Counted from the stretch's first letter, positions 17,447 through 26,758 are shown. The stretch is 49,771 nt of DNA from Thermoplasmata archaeon (GCA_021816745.1 JAKAWY010000002.1:1-49771), one strand, 5' to 3'. The notes: a model not told the origin generated them from the letters alone. Translations and numbers: made by a program.

Positions 17447-19168
17447 TTGAAATCAAAAAAAATAAATAAAAGCAGTGGAGTTTTTGAACCATTACTATTT
17501 TCCATGAGTTATCTCGGGAAAAAGAAGAAAACCATATACCTCCTTATTTTAGCAGCCATGATCACTACGGCCACAAGACTTTACGTCCCAGTGATCATTG
17601 GAAACATTGTAAACGCCATCCAGTCAGGAATATATTCAGAACTGGACTATTTTATTGAACTTATACTATTAATGGCTGTGATTTCATCTTTGGCCACCTT
17701 TGTGGTTAACTTTGGTTCACAGTATTCCAGCCAGCATTACGCATACAATCTCAGGAAGAAGGTAGTGGACAGCCTGACCATGAAAGAGATTCCTTTCTTC
17801 CAGGGCAGCACATCGGGGGATCTTCTCTCCAGGACCACCATGGACGTGCAGGCCACCACAAATTTCCTCATGAACACACTGTCCATGCTCATCCCTACAT
17901 TAATGATGATTGCATTTGCTTTCATTTATCTTCTTTTTCTCAGTTACATATATGCAATATTTTTCATTGCCACTGTACCTGCACTCATTTCCATTGGTGT
18001 AATTTTCCAGAGGAAACAGAGACCTCACTGGAGAAAGATCAGGGGACTTTATGGTGAGATGAATGAGAAACTGCAGGAGGATATTGCAGGACAGAGAACT
18101 GTAAGGACATATTCCCTGGAAAATGAACAGATTGGAAAGTTCATGGATGTCACCGGAAACTACTATGGTGAGTACATGGACGTGGCATATCTCAGGGGTT
18201 TTTACAATAATATAATGCCTTTCATTATCAGTGTTGCAGCTACCGGGGTGATCATCTATGGAGGATATGTTTCCGTCATTACAGGAGTTGAAGTTGGAAA
18301 CCTCGTGGCAGCAGTGAATATTTTCAACCTCGTCACCATGCCCGTGACTTCCCTGGGAAGACTTATCGTGTTTTCAGAGAATGCCAGGGCCAGCATTGGG
18401 AGAATTAAGGAGGTCCTTGACCCTTCCCACAATGAAGATCTCCATACCAGGGGAACTTTTCCCTCAGAGAATAGCATAGAATTCCATGATGTTTCAGTTA
18501 CCAGGGGAGAAAGTGAAATAATTAAGGGTGTATCTTCAAAGTTTTCTGCAGGTTCCTTTGTGTGCATCACCGGGGAAACTGGCACTGGAAAGAGCACTCT
18601 GGTAAATCTTATTCCAGCACTGGATAAACCTACTTCAGGCTATGTTTCCATAGGAGGCACAAACGTCAGGGATATCCCTCTGGAGACCCTGAGGAGAAAT
18701 GTATCCATCGTTCCACAGGAAATCAATATTCTTTCTGGGACAATTTCTGAAAATATTACATTCGGAAGACCTGGAATTAATCAGGCTCAGGTGGAAAAAT
18801 CAGCCAGGATTGCAATGCTTGATGATTTTATCAGAACTCTTCCAGAAAAGTATGATACCATGATAGGTGAAAGAGGTATCACTTTATCAGGGGGCCAGAA
18901 ACAGAGGCTTGCAATTGCCAGGGCTCTGGTGACTGAACCCTCAGTCCTAATACTGGATGATGTCACTTCCAGCGTTGATCCAGAAACAGAATTGAACATT
19001 TTCCGGGAAATAGGGAAAAATATCACTAATATAACAGTGGTTCTTGTTTCTCTCAGATATTCAGCACTTAAGTATGCTATGGAAAGTTATATTCTTGTGG
19101 AAGGTAGCCTGAACAGGCTGGAGGCAGAAGAAGCCATGAGCCTCTTTTCAGTGGGTGATGAGCAGTGA
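17447..19168 (+). CDS. ABC exporter half-transporter, NBD with degenerate ATP site
   Basis: This is a half-size ABC exporter (573 residues): six membrane helices in the first 320 residues, then a nucleotide-binding domain. Walker A is GETGTGKST (near residue 375), and the signature LSGGQKQR is canonical. The residue after the Walker B aspartate is Asp (LILDDVTS) where catalytic Glu is normal, and the H-loop histidine is replaced (VSLRYSAL). These changes mark a non-hydrolysing site. The start is a TTG at 17447, supported by TTAAAATA 21-28 bases upstream. The next ATG (17504) would cut into the first helix region. It overlaps the partner gene by 4 bases (GTGA). Confidence 0.92.
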   Translation: MKSKKINKSSGVFEPLLFSMSYLGKKKKTIYLLILAAMITTATRLYVPVIIGNIVNAIQSGIYSELDYFIELILLMAVISSLATFVVNFGSQYSSQHYAYNLRKKVVDSLTMKEIPFFQGSTSGDLLSRTTMDVQATTNFLMNTLSMLIPTLMMIAFAFIYLLFLSYIYAIFFIATVPALISIGVIFQRKQRPHWRKIRGLYGEMNEKLQEDIAGQRTVRTYSLENEQIGKFMDVTGNYYGEYMDVAYLRGFYNNIMPFIISVAATGVIIYGGYVSVITGVEVGNLVAAVNIFNLVTMPVTSLGRLIVFSENARASIGRIKEVLDPSHNEDLHTRGTFPSENSIEFHDVSVTRGESEIIKGVSSKFSAGSFVCITGETGTGKSTLVNLIPALDKPTSGYVSIGGTNVRDIPLETLRRNVSIVPQEINILSGTISENITFGRPGINQAQVEKSARIAMLDDFIRTLPEKYDTMIGERGITLSGGQKQRLAIARALVTEPSVLILDDVTSSVDPETELNIFREIGKNITNITVVLVSLRYSALKYAMESYILVEGSLNRLEAEEAMSLFSVGDEQ

Positions 19169-20940
19169 CAGAAGATTATGAAAAAGAGGAGGAACGATAT
19201 ATTCATACTCTTGGGGCCACAGCTTCACTGAAGAGACTTATATCTGACGTTGCAAAGGACAGAAAAAGCTTCACCATAGTGGTGCTTTCTGTGGTGACTG
19301 CAGCCATTTCAATGGCGTTCTACCCCCTTGCCATAGGTTTTGCAGTCAATGCCATGGCAGGTGGAAACTTTCCAGGAGTGGTATTCTTTGGTTTCATCTT
19401 CCTGCTTCTTTACTTTATACAGATGGTGGCCAACCGGTTCAGAATTGTCCACACCACTAAGATATCCCAACTGGCGGTCAAGGGGTTAAGGGACAGATCC
19501 TTCGAGAGCATTCATGGGGTTCCAATCTCTTTCTTCAGCAAGGTGAAGTCAGGCTTTCTCATAAGCAGGATAACAAATGATGCTGAGACCATAGGAGATT
19601 TCCTTACTTTCCAGATTCCACAGGTAATTTCAGGATTCTCTGCAGTAATACTTTCCATTGCTGTAATGCTATATCTGAATGTTTCACTGACACTGTATGC
19701 GCTGGTAATGCTGCCTGTTCTTTCAGTGTTTACCCTTTCTCTGCAGGGAAAAGTGCGGGAGAATTATCTCAGGACAAGAAAAACCATAGCTGCCATTACA
19801 GGCAATCTTGCTGAAAATATAAATTCCATCAGGAGCATCAAGGCATTCAATGTGGAGGATTATGTCAATGAGAGATTTGATGCTCTTAACACCGATAATC
19901 TTCAGGCAAACATCAAGGCTTCCAAACTTTCATCAGCCTATGGTGCAGTAATAAGGATAATGGAGTTCATAGGGATTTCCATTGTTATTTACGAGGGAGT
20001 GCTTGATCTGCAGGCAAGCCTCATAAATATTGGAACTCTGGTCTCATTCATCTTTTACGTTCAGGAATTTTTTGACCCGGTTACCCAACTTTCACAGCTA
20101 TACAATGCCTATCAGTCTTCCATTGTGGGTGCAGGCAGGATATATGGAATTATTGAAAGTCCAAAGGAGGACATCCCTGAGGGCTCAATACCTGTGGACA
20201 CCTTTGCATCATCATTGAACCTGGATAACATATCATTCAGCTATGGCGGTGAAGCTGCCCTGAATGACATTAACCTCAACATCCGGAAAGGTGAAAGGAT
20301 CGGGATAGTGGGGCACACAGGAGCTGGAAAAACAACCCTGTCCAACCTGATGCTAAAATTATACCTTCCCGGGACCGGTGAATTGCTCCTCGATGCAAAA
20401 AATACAGAACATATCCTCACTGGAAAATACAGGGATATAATCATTCCAGTGTTACAGGAACCATTCCTTTTCAGGGGAACCCTATATGAGAATATAAGGG
20501 TGGCAAGGAAGGATGCCACTGATCATGATATTGAAAAATTGGCCACTGAATTTGGGCTGGACAGGATATTTTCCAGGTTGCCGAATCGCCTGAACACTGA
20601 TGCGGGTGAGCTTGGGAGAAACCTTTCTGAAGGGCAGAAACAGGCCATTGCAATCTTAAGGGCATTAATCAGGGGGCCTGAAATCCTCATCATGGATGAA
20701 CCCACGTCCAACATCGATCCATTCTCTGAAAGGGAAATATTCGCAAGCCTTGAGAAATTCACTGAAGAGAGAACACTGATTCTGATCACACACAGATTCT
20801 CAATGATATCACTGGTGGACAGGATTGTGGTGATTGATCAGGGAAGAATCATTGAAAATGGCGATTTCCAGTCATTGATGAAAAATAAGGGGATGTTTTT
20901 CAACATGTATAACATTGTAATGGGCGGTGGAAATGCCTAA
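19165..20940 (+). CDS. ABC exporter half-transporter, partner subunit with canonical Walker B
   Basis: This is the second half of the heterodimeric exporter (591 residues): six membrane helices, then a nucleotide-binding domain with Walker A GHTGAGKTT, Walker B LIMDEPTS with the catalytic Glu, and H-loop ITHRFS. Its signature is LSEGQ instead of LSGGQ. Because composite ATP sites pair one subunit's Walker motifs with the other's signature, the weak signature here faces the degenerate Walker B and H-loop of the partner, giving one competent and one degenerate site. The GTG start at 19165 overlaps the previous stop. Its own stop overlaps the convergent SDR gene's stop (CTAA). Substrate unknown; drug- or lipid-type exporters share this layout. 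Confidence 0.92.
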   Translation: MTEDYEKEEERYIHTLGATASLKRLISDVAKDRKSFTIVVLSVVTAAISMAFYPLAIGFAVNAMAGGNFPGVVFFGFIFLLLYFIQMVANRFRIVHTTKISQLAVKGLRDRSFESIHGVPISFFSKVKSGFLISRITNDAETIGDFLTFQIPQVISGFSAVILSIAVMLYLNVSLTLYALVMLPVLSVFTLSLQGKVRENYLRTRKTIAAITGNLAENINSIRSIKAFNVEDYVNERFDALNTDNLQANIKASKLSSAYGAVIRIMEFIGISIVIYEGVLDLQASLINIGTLVSFIFYVQEFFDPVTQLSQLYNAYQSSIVGAGRIYGIIESPKEDIPEGSIPVDTFASSLNLDNISFSYGGEAALNDINLNIRKGERIGIVGHTGAGKTTLSNLMLKLYLPGTGELLLDAKNTEHILTGKYRDIIIPVLQEPFLFRGTLYENIRVARKDATDHDIEKLATEFGLDRIFSRLPNRLNTDAGELGRNLSEGQKQAIAILRALIRGPEILIMDEPTSNIDPFSEREIFASLEKFTEERTLILITHRFSMISLVDRIVVIDQGRIIENGDFQSLMKNKGMFFNMYNIVMGGGNA

Positions 20941-21860
20941 TTTTGTTTTTTCCCGTATATTTCCTCCATTGCCTGTTCAATGGTGGTATATTTCGGGGTG
21001 AAATTCAGTTCTTCCTGCCTTGCACTTTTAATTACCTGGCTGCCTGTGACCAGAACTGAGGCTTTACCAAAAAGGGCTTTGATTGCAAATCCAGGTATGG
21101 GCAGTCGTGAGCTTTTTCCCATGGCTTTTCCTATGGCGGTGGAGAAATCCTTTGATGAGACTGAGCCGGTTACACTGTTTACTGCACCAGAAAAGGACTT
21201 TTTTTCTATGGCATTTATGATAAGTGATATCTGATCTTCCCAGTGAATCCATGGAAACATCTGGCTTCCAGGTGAAACATACCCTCCCAATCCTTTTCTG
21301 AAGTATGGCTCAAGGCTTCCCAGTGCCCCTTCCGACTTTTTGAGGAAAAGGGACGTCCTGATCAACACTGTCCTTATGCCCGCTTTTTCTGCCTTCATTG
21401 CCTCCTCTTCCCATTTTTTGACCAGGTCTCCCCAGAAATCATTTCCAGGTGGTGATGATTCTGTATATTCTCCTCCACCGGAATAGCCATAATATCCTGC
21501 TGCAGAGCCATTAATGAAAACAGCAGGCTTTTTCTTGCAACCTTTCATGGCATCCACAATATACCTGGTTCCCAAAACTCTGCTGTTCACTATCTCATTT
21601 TCATATCCGCGTTTCCATTTTGCAAATATTGGGGCGCCTGACAGATTAATTACAGCTTCCACCCCCTCACAATGTTCCGTCAGCATATCGGGTTTTGACA
21701 AATCCCACTTACAGAAGGTGTCAGCATATGGAACGGATTTCTTTGCATCTTCAACGTTTCTGGAAACCACTATGAGCTTTCTTCCTGTTTCATGTAGTCT
21801 TTTGGCAAGAGATGATCCTATGGATCCTGTAGCTCCTGCAATAACCACTGTTCTATCCAT
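20937..21860 (-). CDS. NAD(P)-binding SDR epimerase, TIGR01777/YfcH-like
   Basis: This extended short-chain dehydrogenase-like protein has 307 residues. The Rossmann motif GATGSIGSSLAKRL is at the N-terminus, followed by NLSGAPIF, the segment NGSAAGYYGYSG with the family tyrosine, and a C-terminal SDR-like domain. These match the YfcH/SDR39U1 group, whose reaction is not well defined. Upstream lies a divergent AT-rich promoter region shared with the gene at 21947. The stop codon overlaps that of the ABC exporter by 4 bases, tail to tail. Confidence 0.9.
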   Translation of the reverse strand: MDRTVVIAGATGSIGSSLAKRLHETGRKLIVVSRNVEDAKKSVPYADTFCKWDLSKPDMLTEHCEGVEAVINLSGAPIFAKWKRGYENEIVNSRVLGTRYIVDAMKGCKKKPAVFINGSAAGYYGYSGGGEYTESSPPGNDFWGDLVKKWEEEAMKAEKAGIRTVLIRTSLFLKKSEGALGSLEPYFRKGLGGYVSPGSQMFPWIHWEDQISLIINAIEKKSFSGAVNSVTGSVSSKDFSTAIGKAMGKSSRLPIPGFAIKALFGKASVLVTGSQVIKSARQEELNFTPKYTTIEQAMEEIYGKKQN

Positions 21861-21946
21861 AAGTATGAATTAACAACGAAGATAATAAATTTTTAAATTT
21901 GTCATTGTGAGCATAAGTGTTAATTATAAATCCTAAATATCAACGT

Positions 21947-22318
21947 ATGAAGTATAACCCTGTCTCATTCTGGAGAAAAGCAATCTCCGATGCAATGGGC
22001 AGGGAAGAGGATGTCATTTACAAGATTGATGCGAATGGCTTTGAAATTCCCCACCCTTCAGAATCCGGGCTCTTTACCAGATCACTGGGAGAGATGAAGG
22101 GCCAGGTTTCTGACTGGAGAAGCAGCATTGAAGGGAGAGATGAAAGTGTACACGTGGTGGAATTCCAAGACAGGTATGAGATTCATCTGGATCACTATGA
22201 CCCGTACAAAAAACCGATTCACCACCTTGTATACGACAGCCCGAAATACGGATTTGCAGCTGCCATTGCAGTGTCTGCCATCGCCCTTGCACTGATGAAA
22301 AAATTATCTGGACGTTAG
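21947..22318 (+). CDS. Conserved-looking hypothetical protein with C-terminal membrane anchor
   Basis: I do not recognise the family. The protein of 123 residues has a charged, soluble N-terminal part with several aromatic and histidine residues (for example HLDHYDPYKKPIHHLVYD) and one C-terminal hydrophobic helix (FAAAIAVSAIALALM) with a basic tail, so it is probably tail-anchored with the body in the cytoplasm. An in-frame GTG exists at 21917, but TTATAAAT lies between it and the ATG at 21947, so the ATG is the likelier start. The stop overlaps the stop of the next, convergent gene by 4 bases (TTAG). Confidence 0.7.
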   Translation: MKYNPVSFWRKAISDAMGREEDVIYKIDANGFEIPHPSESGLFTRSLGEMKGQVSDWRSSIEGRDESVHVVEFQDRYEIHLDHYDPYKKPIHHLVYDSPKYGFAAAIAVSAIALALMKKLSGR

Positions 22319-22698
22319 TTCTGGTTCCTCATTTCCTCATTCTGTTCCATCTGCTTGAAAATATTCTCGTATTTCTCCTGGAGTTCCTCTTCCACCTTGA
22401 CTGATTTAGACATGTGGTCTATCTCTTCTTTTTTTAATTTCCAGAGATTTACCCTCCATATCTTTCCCTTGGGAAGCGTCAACTCTTCCCTCTGTGTTTT
22501 AAGGAATCCGGATTCTTCCAGATCATAGAATGCATCCCTTTCGGGTGAGGAGAGTACGTTGTCAAGGACATAATCCTCATATCCGAAGAATGCCAGGATG
22601 AAATCGCATAACGCTATTACATCCACATGGCTAACTCCCCTGGCCCCATACACATTCTGGAGCGCACGGATCAGGGTAGTTCTTTTGAGGACACCCAT
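22315..22698 (-). CDS. Small conserved-looking hypothetical protein with winged-helix-like body
   Basis: This 127-residue cytoplasmic protein has an alpha-rich N-terminal part (GVLKRTTLIRALQNVYG), a segment FFGYEDYVLDNVL then DRDAFYDLEE-like ERDAFYDLEESG, and a charged C-terminal coiled coil (EEELQEKYENIFKQMEQ). It resembles small proteins I associate with Thermoplasmata, possibly the DUF6015 group, but I cannot confirm this. Alternating helix and short strand in residues 60-100 would fit a DNA-binding wing. The frame opens at 22719. The ATG at 22698 fits the TATA-like TTTAATAA 25-32 bases upstream. An 18-bp palindrome lies directly upstream of that TATA box. Confidence 0.65.
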   Translation of the reverse strand: MGVLKRTTLIRALQNVYGARGVSHVDVIALCDFILAFFGYEDYVLDNVLSSPERDAFYDLEESGFLKTQREELTLPKGKIWRVNLWKLKKEEIDHMSKSVKVEEELQEKYENIFKQMEQNEEMRNQN

Positions 22699-22738
22699 TG
22701 TGATCAGCGCAATATGCATAATTGTTTATTAAATTATC

Positions 22739-22756
22739 TATGCAACAGGTTGCATA
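22739..22756. promoter_or_regulatory. Perfect palindrome TATGCAAC-AG-GTTGCATA, candidate operator
   Basis: Two exact 8-bp arms with a 2-bp spacer lie just upstream of the TATA-like element of the 22315-22698 gene. One arm, extended by a base, gives GTTGCATAT, a sequence that recurs at 17429-17437 and 41206-41214, with a partial copy at 24816-24823. Position and symmetry suggest a binding site for a dimeric regulator. Confidence 0.5.
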
Positions 22757-22846
22757 TTTATGGTCCAAAAAAGAAGGGATTTTGCTAGAGTTTTCAAGTT
22801 AAACCATGACATGTAACTCATGTCAGGTTCTGTCACGGCTCACCGA

Positions 22847-24757
22847 TCAATTTTTTATCAGTGATTTTCCTATCTGCTCAATTTTGTTAATGATGGATGG
22901 ATCTTCCAGGCCTGTAATATCTCCCGGATTTTCCCCAAGAAAAGCTGATTTTATGATTCGCCTCATTATCTTGCCGTTCTTGGTTTTTGGCAGGGTTTCA
23001 ACATGAATTACATATTTTGGAGTGAAGGACTTTCCAATGCTCTTTTCAATCTCCTTCCTGATTCCAATATCATTTCCCGCCAGGCCTGTATAGAATATTA
23101 CAATGGTTTCTCCCTTCACAGGATCTGGGATGCCTACTGCGGCGGATTCAGTCACACCCTTCACCATGTCAGCCACTCCTTCAATCTCTGCGGGCCCGAT
23201 CCTCTTCCCTGCAGTCTTAATGACATCGTCAGATCTTCCAAATAAATAGAAATAACCATCTTTTTCCATCATAGCCCAGTCTCCATGAAACCATGTCCCT
23301 GGAAAATGCGACCAGTATGCACTGATGTATTTTTCACTGTCCCCCCATATTCCCCTGGTCATGGAGGGCAGATGCTCTTTTGCACAAAGATAACCCACCT
23401 GGTTGTAGACATCCTTTCCATCCTGATCCTTTACAGTTATCCCCATTCCAAGCCCCCTGTACAGGCATGCAACCTTCAATGGTGTCACGGGGGTGGAGGC
23501 AAGGAAGCATCCTATGATATCAGTGCCTCCCGAAACGTTGCATATAGGCACCTTTTTTTCTCCCAGGACGTTGAACAGATAGAGCCATGCTTCCGGATCC
23601 CAGGGTTCACCGGTGGAGCCAAAGGCCCTTATTCCTTTAAAGGGCCTGCTGATGCCATGAGCTTTCATGGTTCTGACAAAGGTTGGTGACAGCCCGAGGA
23701 TTGTGATCCCATTCCTCTCAATCATGTCCCAGACTCTTTCATCATTGGGAAAATCAACAGCACCACTGTACAGAAACAGAGTCCCACCGAGGGCATTTGC
23801 ACCCATGATTTCCCATGGGCCCATCATCCATCCCAGATCTGTTATCCAGAAAATGGTGTCATCTTTCTTGAAATCCACGTAATAATGAACCTCTTTCACC
23901 AGATTTATGAAAGATCCTCCATGCACATGCACTGTCCCCTTAGGCTTTCCTGTGGTTCCCGAAGTATAGAGCATAATTGCGGGATCCTCCGAGGAAGATC
24001 GTGCAGATTCAGTATAATTTCCATCTTCCATGAGACTGCTGAAGTTAATGTCCCCATTCCCGGGACTGCCATGAGTTATAAGTGTGATTCCCTCAATATC
24101 CCTGATGGTGGATGCCATGGGAATACTCTTTCCCTTCCTTGCGTAAGAATCCACTGTAAAAATGTACTTTATGCCAGCATCCCTGACCCTGATCTGGACA
24201 GAATCCCTTCCGTATCCGGAAAACATTGGAACTGCAATGGCATTGATTCTCATGATGGCATACATGGCAAGAATTGCCTCCGGGTTCATGGGCATATATA
24301 TTCCCACCCTGTCCCCGGGCTTTATTCCAAGCTTCACCAGTCCACCTGAAAGTTTTCCGACTTTCCTGTCCATTTCAGCATAGGTCATGGAACCGGATGT
24401 GCCGGATTCGTCTTCCCATCTTATGGCCACGGCTTTGCTTTCTTTGTAACGCTCCACGCAGTTGTATGCAATGTTAATTTTACCGCCAATATACCATTTT
24501 GTGTGTTCCTTCCCGTTCAATGACTCGGATATTTTTTTATATTTCTCAAAGAATTCAATTCCCAGATGCTGCGGCAACCTGTCATAAAACTCGGATATAT
24601 GCTGATCAGCAAAGTCATAAAGATCTTTAATGGATTTTAATCCCATGTATTTCCTCAGGGATTCAAGATTGCTTTTTTCGATTATTTCCATAGGCGGATT
24701 GTAGACTATTTCCCGGGAAGTGTCCATGGAAGAAGAGAATATTGGCACATTTAACAT
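22847..24757 (-). CDS. Acetyl-CoA synthetase-like AMP-forming acyl-CoA synthetase
   Basis: This adenylate-forming enzyme activates acetate or a related short acid to its CoA thioester with ATP (636 residues). The P-loop is YTSGTTGKPKG, the A8 hinge region is GRSDDVIKTAGKRIGPAEIE, and the C-terminal catalytic lysine lies in KTKNGKIMRR. The N-terminal part (EFYDRLPQHLGIEFF, KHTKWYIGG-like) follows the acetyl/propionyl-CoA synthetase group. The start is uncertain: a TATA-like TTATATA at 24767-24773 is too near the ATG at 24757 for a leaderless start but well spaced for the in-frame GTG at 24748. The ATG at 24727 is also possible. Acid uncoupling makes acetate removal useful to acidophiles, which is an inference. 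Confidence 0.92.
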   Translation of the reverse strand: MLNVPIFSSSMDTSREIVYNPPMEIIEKSNLESLRKYMGLKSIKDLYDFADQHISEFYDRLPQHLGIEFFEKYKKISESLNGKEHTKWYIGGKINIAYNCVERYKESKAVAIRWEDESGTSGSMTYAEMDRKVGKLSGGLVKLGIKPGDRVGIYMPMNPEAILAMYAIMRINAIAVPMFSGYGRDSVQIRVRDAGIKYIFTVDSYARKGKSIPMASTIRDIEGITLITHGSPGNGDINFSSLMEDGNYTESARSSSEDPAIMLYTSGTTGKPKGTVHVHGGSFINLVKEVHYYVDFKKDDTIFWITDLGWMMGPWEIMGANALGGTLFLYSGAVDFPNDERVWDMIERNGITILGLSPTFVRTMKAHGISRPFKGIRAFGSTGEPWDPEAWLYLFNVLGEKKVPICNVSGGTDIIGCFLASTPVTPLKVACLYRGLGMGITVKDQDGKDVYNQVGYLCAKEHLPSMTRGIWGDSEKYISAYWSHFPGTWFHGDWAMMEKDGYFYLFGRSDDVIKTAGKRIGPAEIEGVADMVKGVTESAAVGIPDPVKGETIVIFYTGLAGNDIGIRKEIEKSIGKSFTPKYVIHVETLPKTKNGKIMRRIIKSAFLGENPGDITGLEDPSIINKIEQIGKSLIKN

Positions 24758-24861
24758 TTTCCACAGTTATATACAGAACACATGATCATTTTAAAAAATT
24801 TCATTTTTCCAGGATGTTGCATAATAAGAATATTTGAATATGGCAAAGAATTACAGAAATA

Positions 24862-25377
24862 TTGAATGGAAGCATCTATGAAAGAGAACTGATGGCTATC
24901 CTTTCCGGTAACGGGAAGGTCATAGGAAGGGTATCAAAGAAACTGGACTTTATCTCCAGGGAATCCTACCATCATATGGAGAACAACCCATTCTACGTTA
25001 CAAGGGCTGCCGGCTCCAAGGGTGCAGACATTGTAGCCACAAGATATGATATTTCCATGGTAATAGAGGTCAAGAGTTCCCAGTTCCCGGTACTCACCTT
25101 TTCTTCCTCATCTGGAAAAAACCAGGAACAGGCCGAAAGAGTCGGTGAAAAATGCAGCAGATCAGGACTTTTCCTTACGTATGCATTCAGGCTGAAAAAT
25201 GCCGAGGGCGATCCATGGATGGTGTTCAGGGTGCCTGGAAATCCCAGGGGAAATGCCAGAAGATTATACGGAATATTGCCTGAAATTGAGATCACGAAAA
25301 ATAAAAATTTTGTTATGAAGTGGGAAAGGGGTTTTCCACTTCACTCCCTTTTGCAGTACCTGAAAGAATCAGAGTGA
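24862..25377 (+). CDS. hjc: Holliday junction resolvase Hjc-like nuclease
   Basis: This nuclease of the PD-(D/E)xK fold has 171 residues. Active-site elements are visible: E7/E9 near the start (YERELM), D56 in GSKGADIVA, and E69-x-K71 in VIEVKSS. They match archaeal Hjc, which cuts four-way recombination junctions. The protein is somewhat longer than the usual 120-140 residues because of a C-terminal extension. The start is TTG at 24862, since no in-frame ATG precedes the catalytic glutamate. An AT-rich TTTGAATAT lies about 20-30 bases upstream. The 3' end overlaps the convergent aminotransferase gene by 9 bases. Confidence 0.85.
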   Translation: MNGSIYERELMAILSGNGKVIGRVSKKLDFISRESYHHMENNPFYVTRAAGSKGADIVATRYDISMVIEVKSSQFPVLTFSSSSGKNQEQAERVGEKCSRSGLFLTYAFRLKNAEGDPWMVFRVPGNPRGNARRLYGILPEIEITKNKNFVMKWERGFPLHSLLQYLKESE

Positions 25378-26742
25378 CTGCTTAATTCCTTTCTCGAAAG
25401 CATCAATTCCCTCATCAATCTGCTCGTCTGTGATGATAATGGGTGGAATGAGCCTTATGGCACTTTCTCCGGTACCGAGGACAATTATTCCATTCTGGAA
25501 GGCTTTGTATTCAAGTTTATCCCTGAATTTTGTGAAAGGTTCCTTTGTTCTCCTGTCCTTGACGAAATCCACTGCCTGCATAAGTCCCAGGCCCCTCACG
25601 TCTCCGATCACATCGTACCTTTCTTTCAGTTCCTCAAGCCTCTTTCTGAGATGATGCCCCCTCTTCTCTGAGTTTTCCACAGCTTTCTCGTTCCTCATTG
25701 CATCTATGGTTGCCTTGCATGATACTGAGGCCAGAATATTTCCACCGTAAGTGTTGGAGTGAAGCCCCTGTTCCGGGAAATCAAGATCTGCCCTGAAAAC
25801 GGTTGCGCCCATGGGTATTCCATTTGCAATTGCCTTGGCCAGTGACATGATATCAGGTTCAACGCCAAAGTGTTCTGAAGCAAACCATTTACCCGTTCTT
25901 CCAAATCCGGACTGGACCTCATCCATGATAACGAGCATGTCATTTTCATGTGCAAGTTTCATTAGCCTCTTATGGAAGTTCTTTGGTGGTACCACATATC
26001 CGCCCTCACCCTGGATTGGTTCCACTATGAATGCGGCCATGTTCTCTTTTGGTGCATACATCTTCAGGGTGTATTTCTCAATAAAATCTATGGACAGGTT
26101 TTCCAGTTCCTCAGGACTCTCGTATCCATCAATGCCGAAAACATTCCTGTAAGGATTCGGGAAAGGCACATGTTCAACACCGGGCATACTGGGGAACAGC
26201 CCTTTTTTCTGGATTCCTTTGGAAGCAGTAAAGGATAGTGCTCCCTGTGTCCTGCCATGGAATCCACCGATAAAGCCGATGAATCCCTGTTTTTTCTTGT
26301 TAATTTTTGCAACCTTGATTGCTGCCTCGTTGCTCTCTGCACCGCTGTTTGTGAAGAAAACCTTCTTGTCAAATTTCCCAGGAACAACAGACTCTATGGC
26401 TTTAGCTGCATCAACCTGCTCTTTGTAGTAAAAATCTGTCCCTGCAAAATGCCAGAGCTTCCATAGCTGCTCCTGAACCTTTTCTGTAATGTATGGATGA
26501 ATGTGCCCCATGTTGTTGACACTAATTCCTGCTGCAAAGTCAATGAAAACGTTGTCATCAACATCTTCAACGTATACTCCTTTGCCCCTTCTGACCACTA
26601 CAGGAAGGGATTTTGTGCTGGTGGCAAGATACTTTGTGTCTTCATCCACAATAACCTTTGCCTTTGGTCCCGGTGGAAGGGTCTTTATGTTCACTCTCAT
26701 TTCAAATTGATTCTTTGTAGATTCCTGCAAAAAACTCACCAT
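25369..26742 (-). CDS. Class III PLP-dependent aminotransferase (GABA/acetylornithine type)
   Basis: This fold-type I aminotransferase has 457 residues. The PLP-binding region is clear: DEVQSGFGRTGKWFA, then SLAKAIANGIPMGA with the Schiff-base lysine near residue 303. NSGAESNEAAIKVAK and FHGRTQGALS fit the omega-aminotransferase group. The substrate is likely 4-aminobutyrate, ornithine or another omega-amino acid, which the sequence does not settle. The ATG at 26742 is supported by TATATATAAA at 17-26 bases upstream. A perfect inverted repeat is centred on that start codon, so expression is probably controlled there. Confidence 0.92.
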   Translation of the reverse strand: MVSFLQESTKNQFEMRVNIKTLPPGPKAKVIVDEDTKYLATSTKSLPVVVRRGKGVYVEDVDDNVFIDFAAGISVNNMGHIHPYITEKVQEQLWKLWHFAGTDFYYKEQVDAAKAIESVVPGKFDKKVFFTNSGAESNEAAIKVAKINKKKQGFIGFIGGFHGRTQGALSFTASKGIQKKGLFPSMPGVEHVPFPNPYRNVFGIDGYESPEELENLSIDFIEKYTLKMYAPKENMAAFIVEPIQGEGGYVVPPKNFHKRLMKLAHENDMLVIMDEVQSGFGRTGKWFASEHFGVEPDIMSLAKAIANGIPMGATVFRADLDFPEQGLHSNTYGGNILASVSCKATIDAMRNEKAVENSEKRGHHLRKRLEELKERYDVIGDVRGLGLMQAVDFVKDRRTKEPFTKFRDKLEYKAFQNGIIVLGTGESAIRLIPPIIITDEQIDEGIDAFEKGIKQSL

Positions 26743-26753
26743 ACTGTGAGTTT
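26732..26753. promoter_or_regulatory. Perfect inverted repeat across the aminotransferase start codon
   Basis: The arms AAACTCAC and GTGAGTTT (8 bp, exact) flank a 6-bp spacer that contains the start codon. The site lies between the TATA box and the first codons, at the expected transcription start of a leaderless mRNA, where a bound repressor would block polymerase. An RNA hairpin hiding the start codon is the other reading. Confidence 0.55.
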
Positions 26754-26758
26754 GTAGG

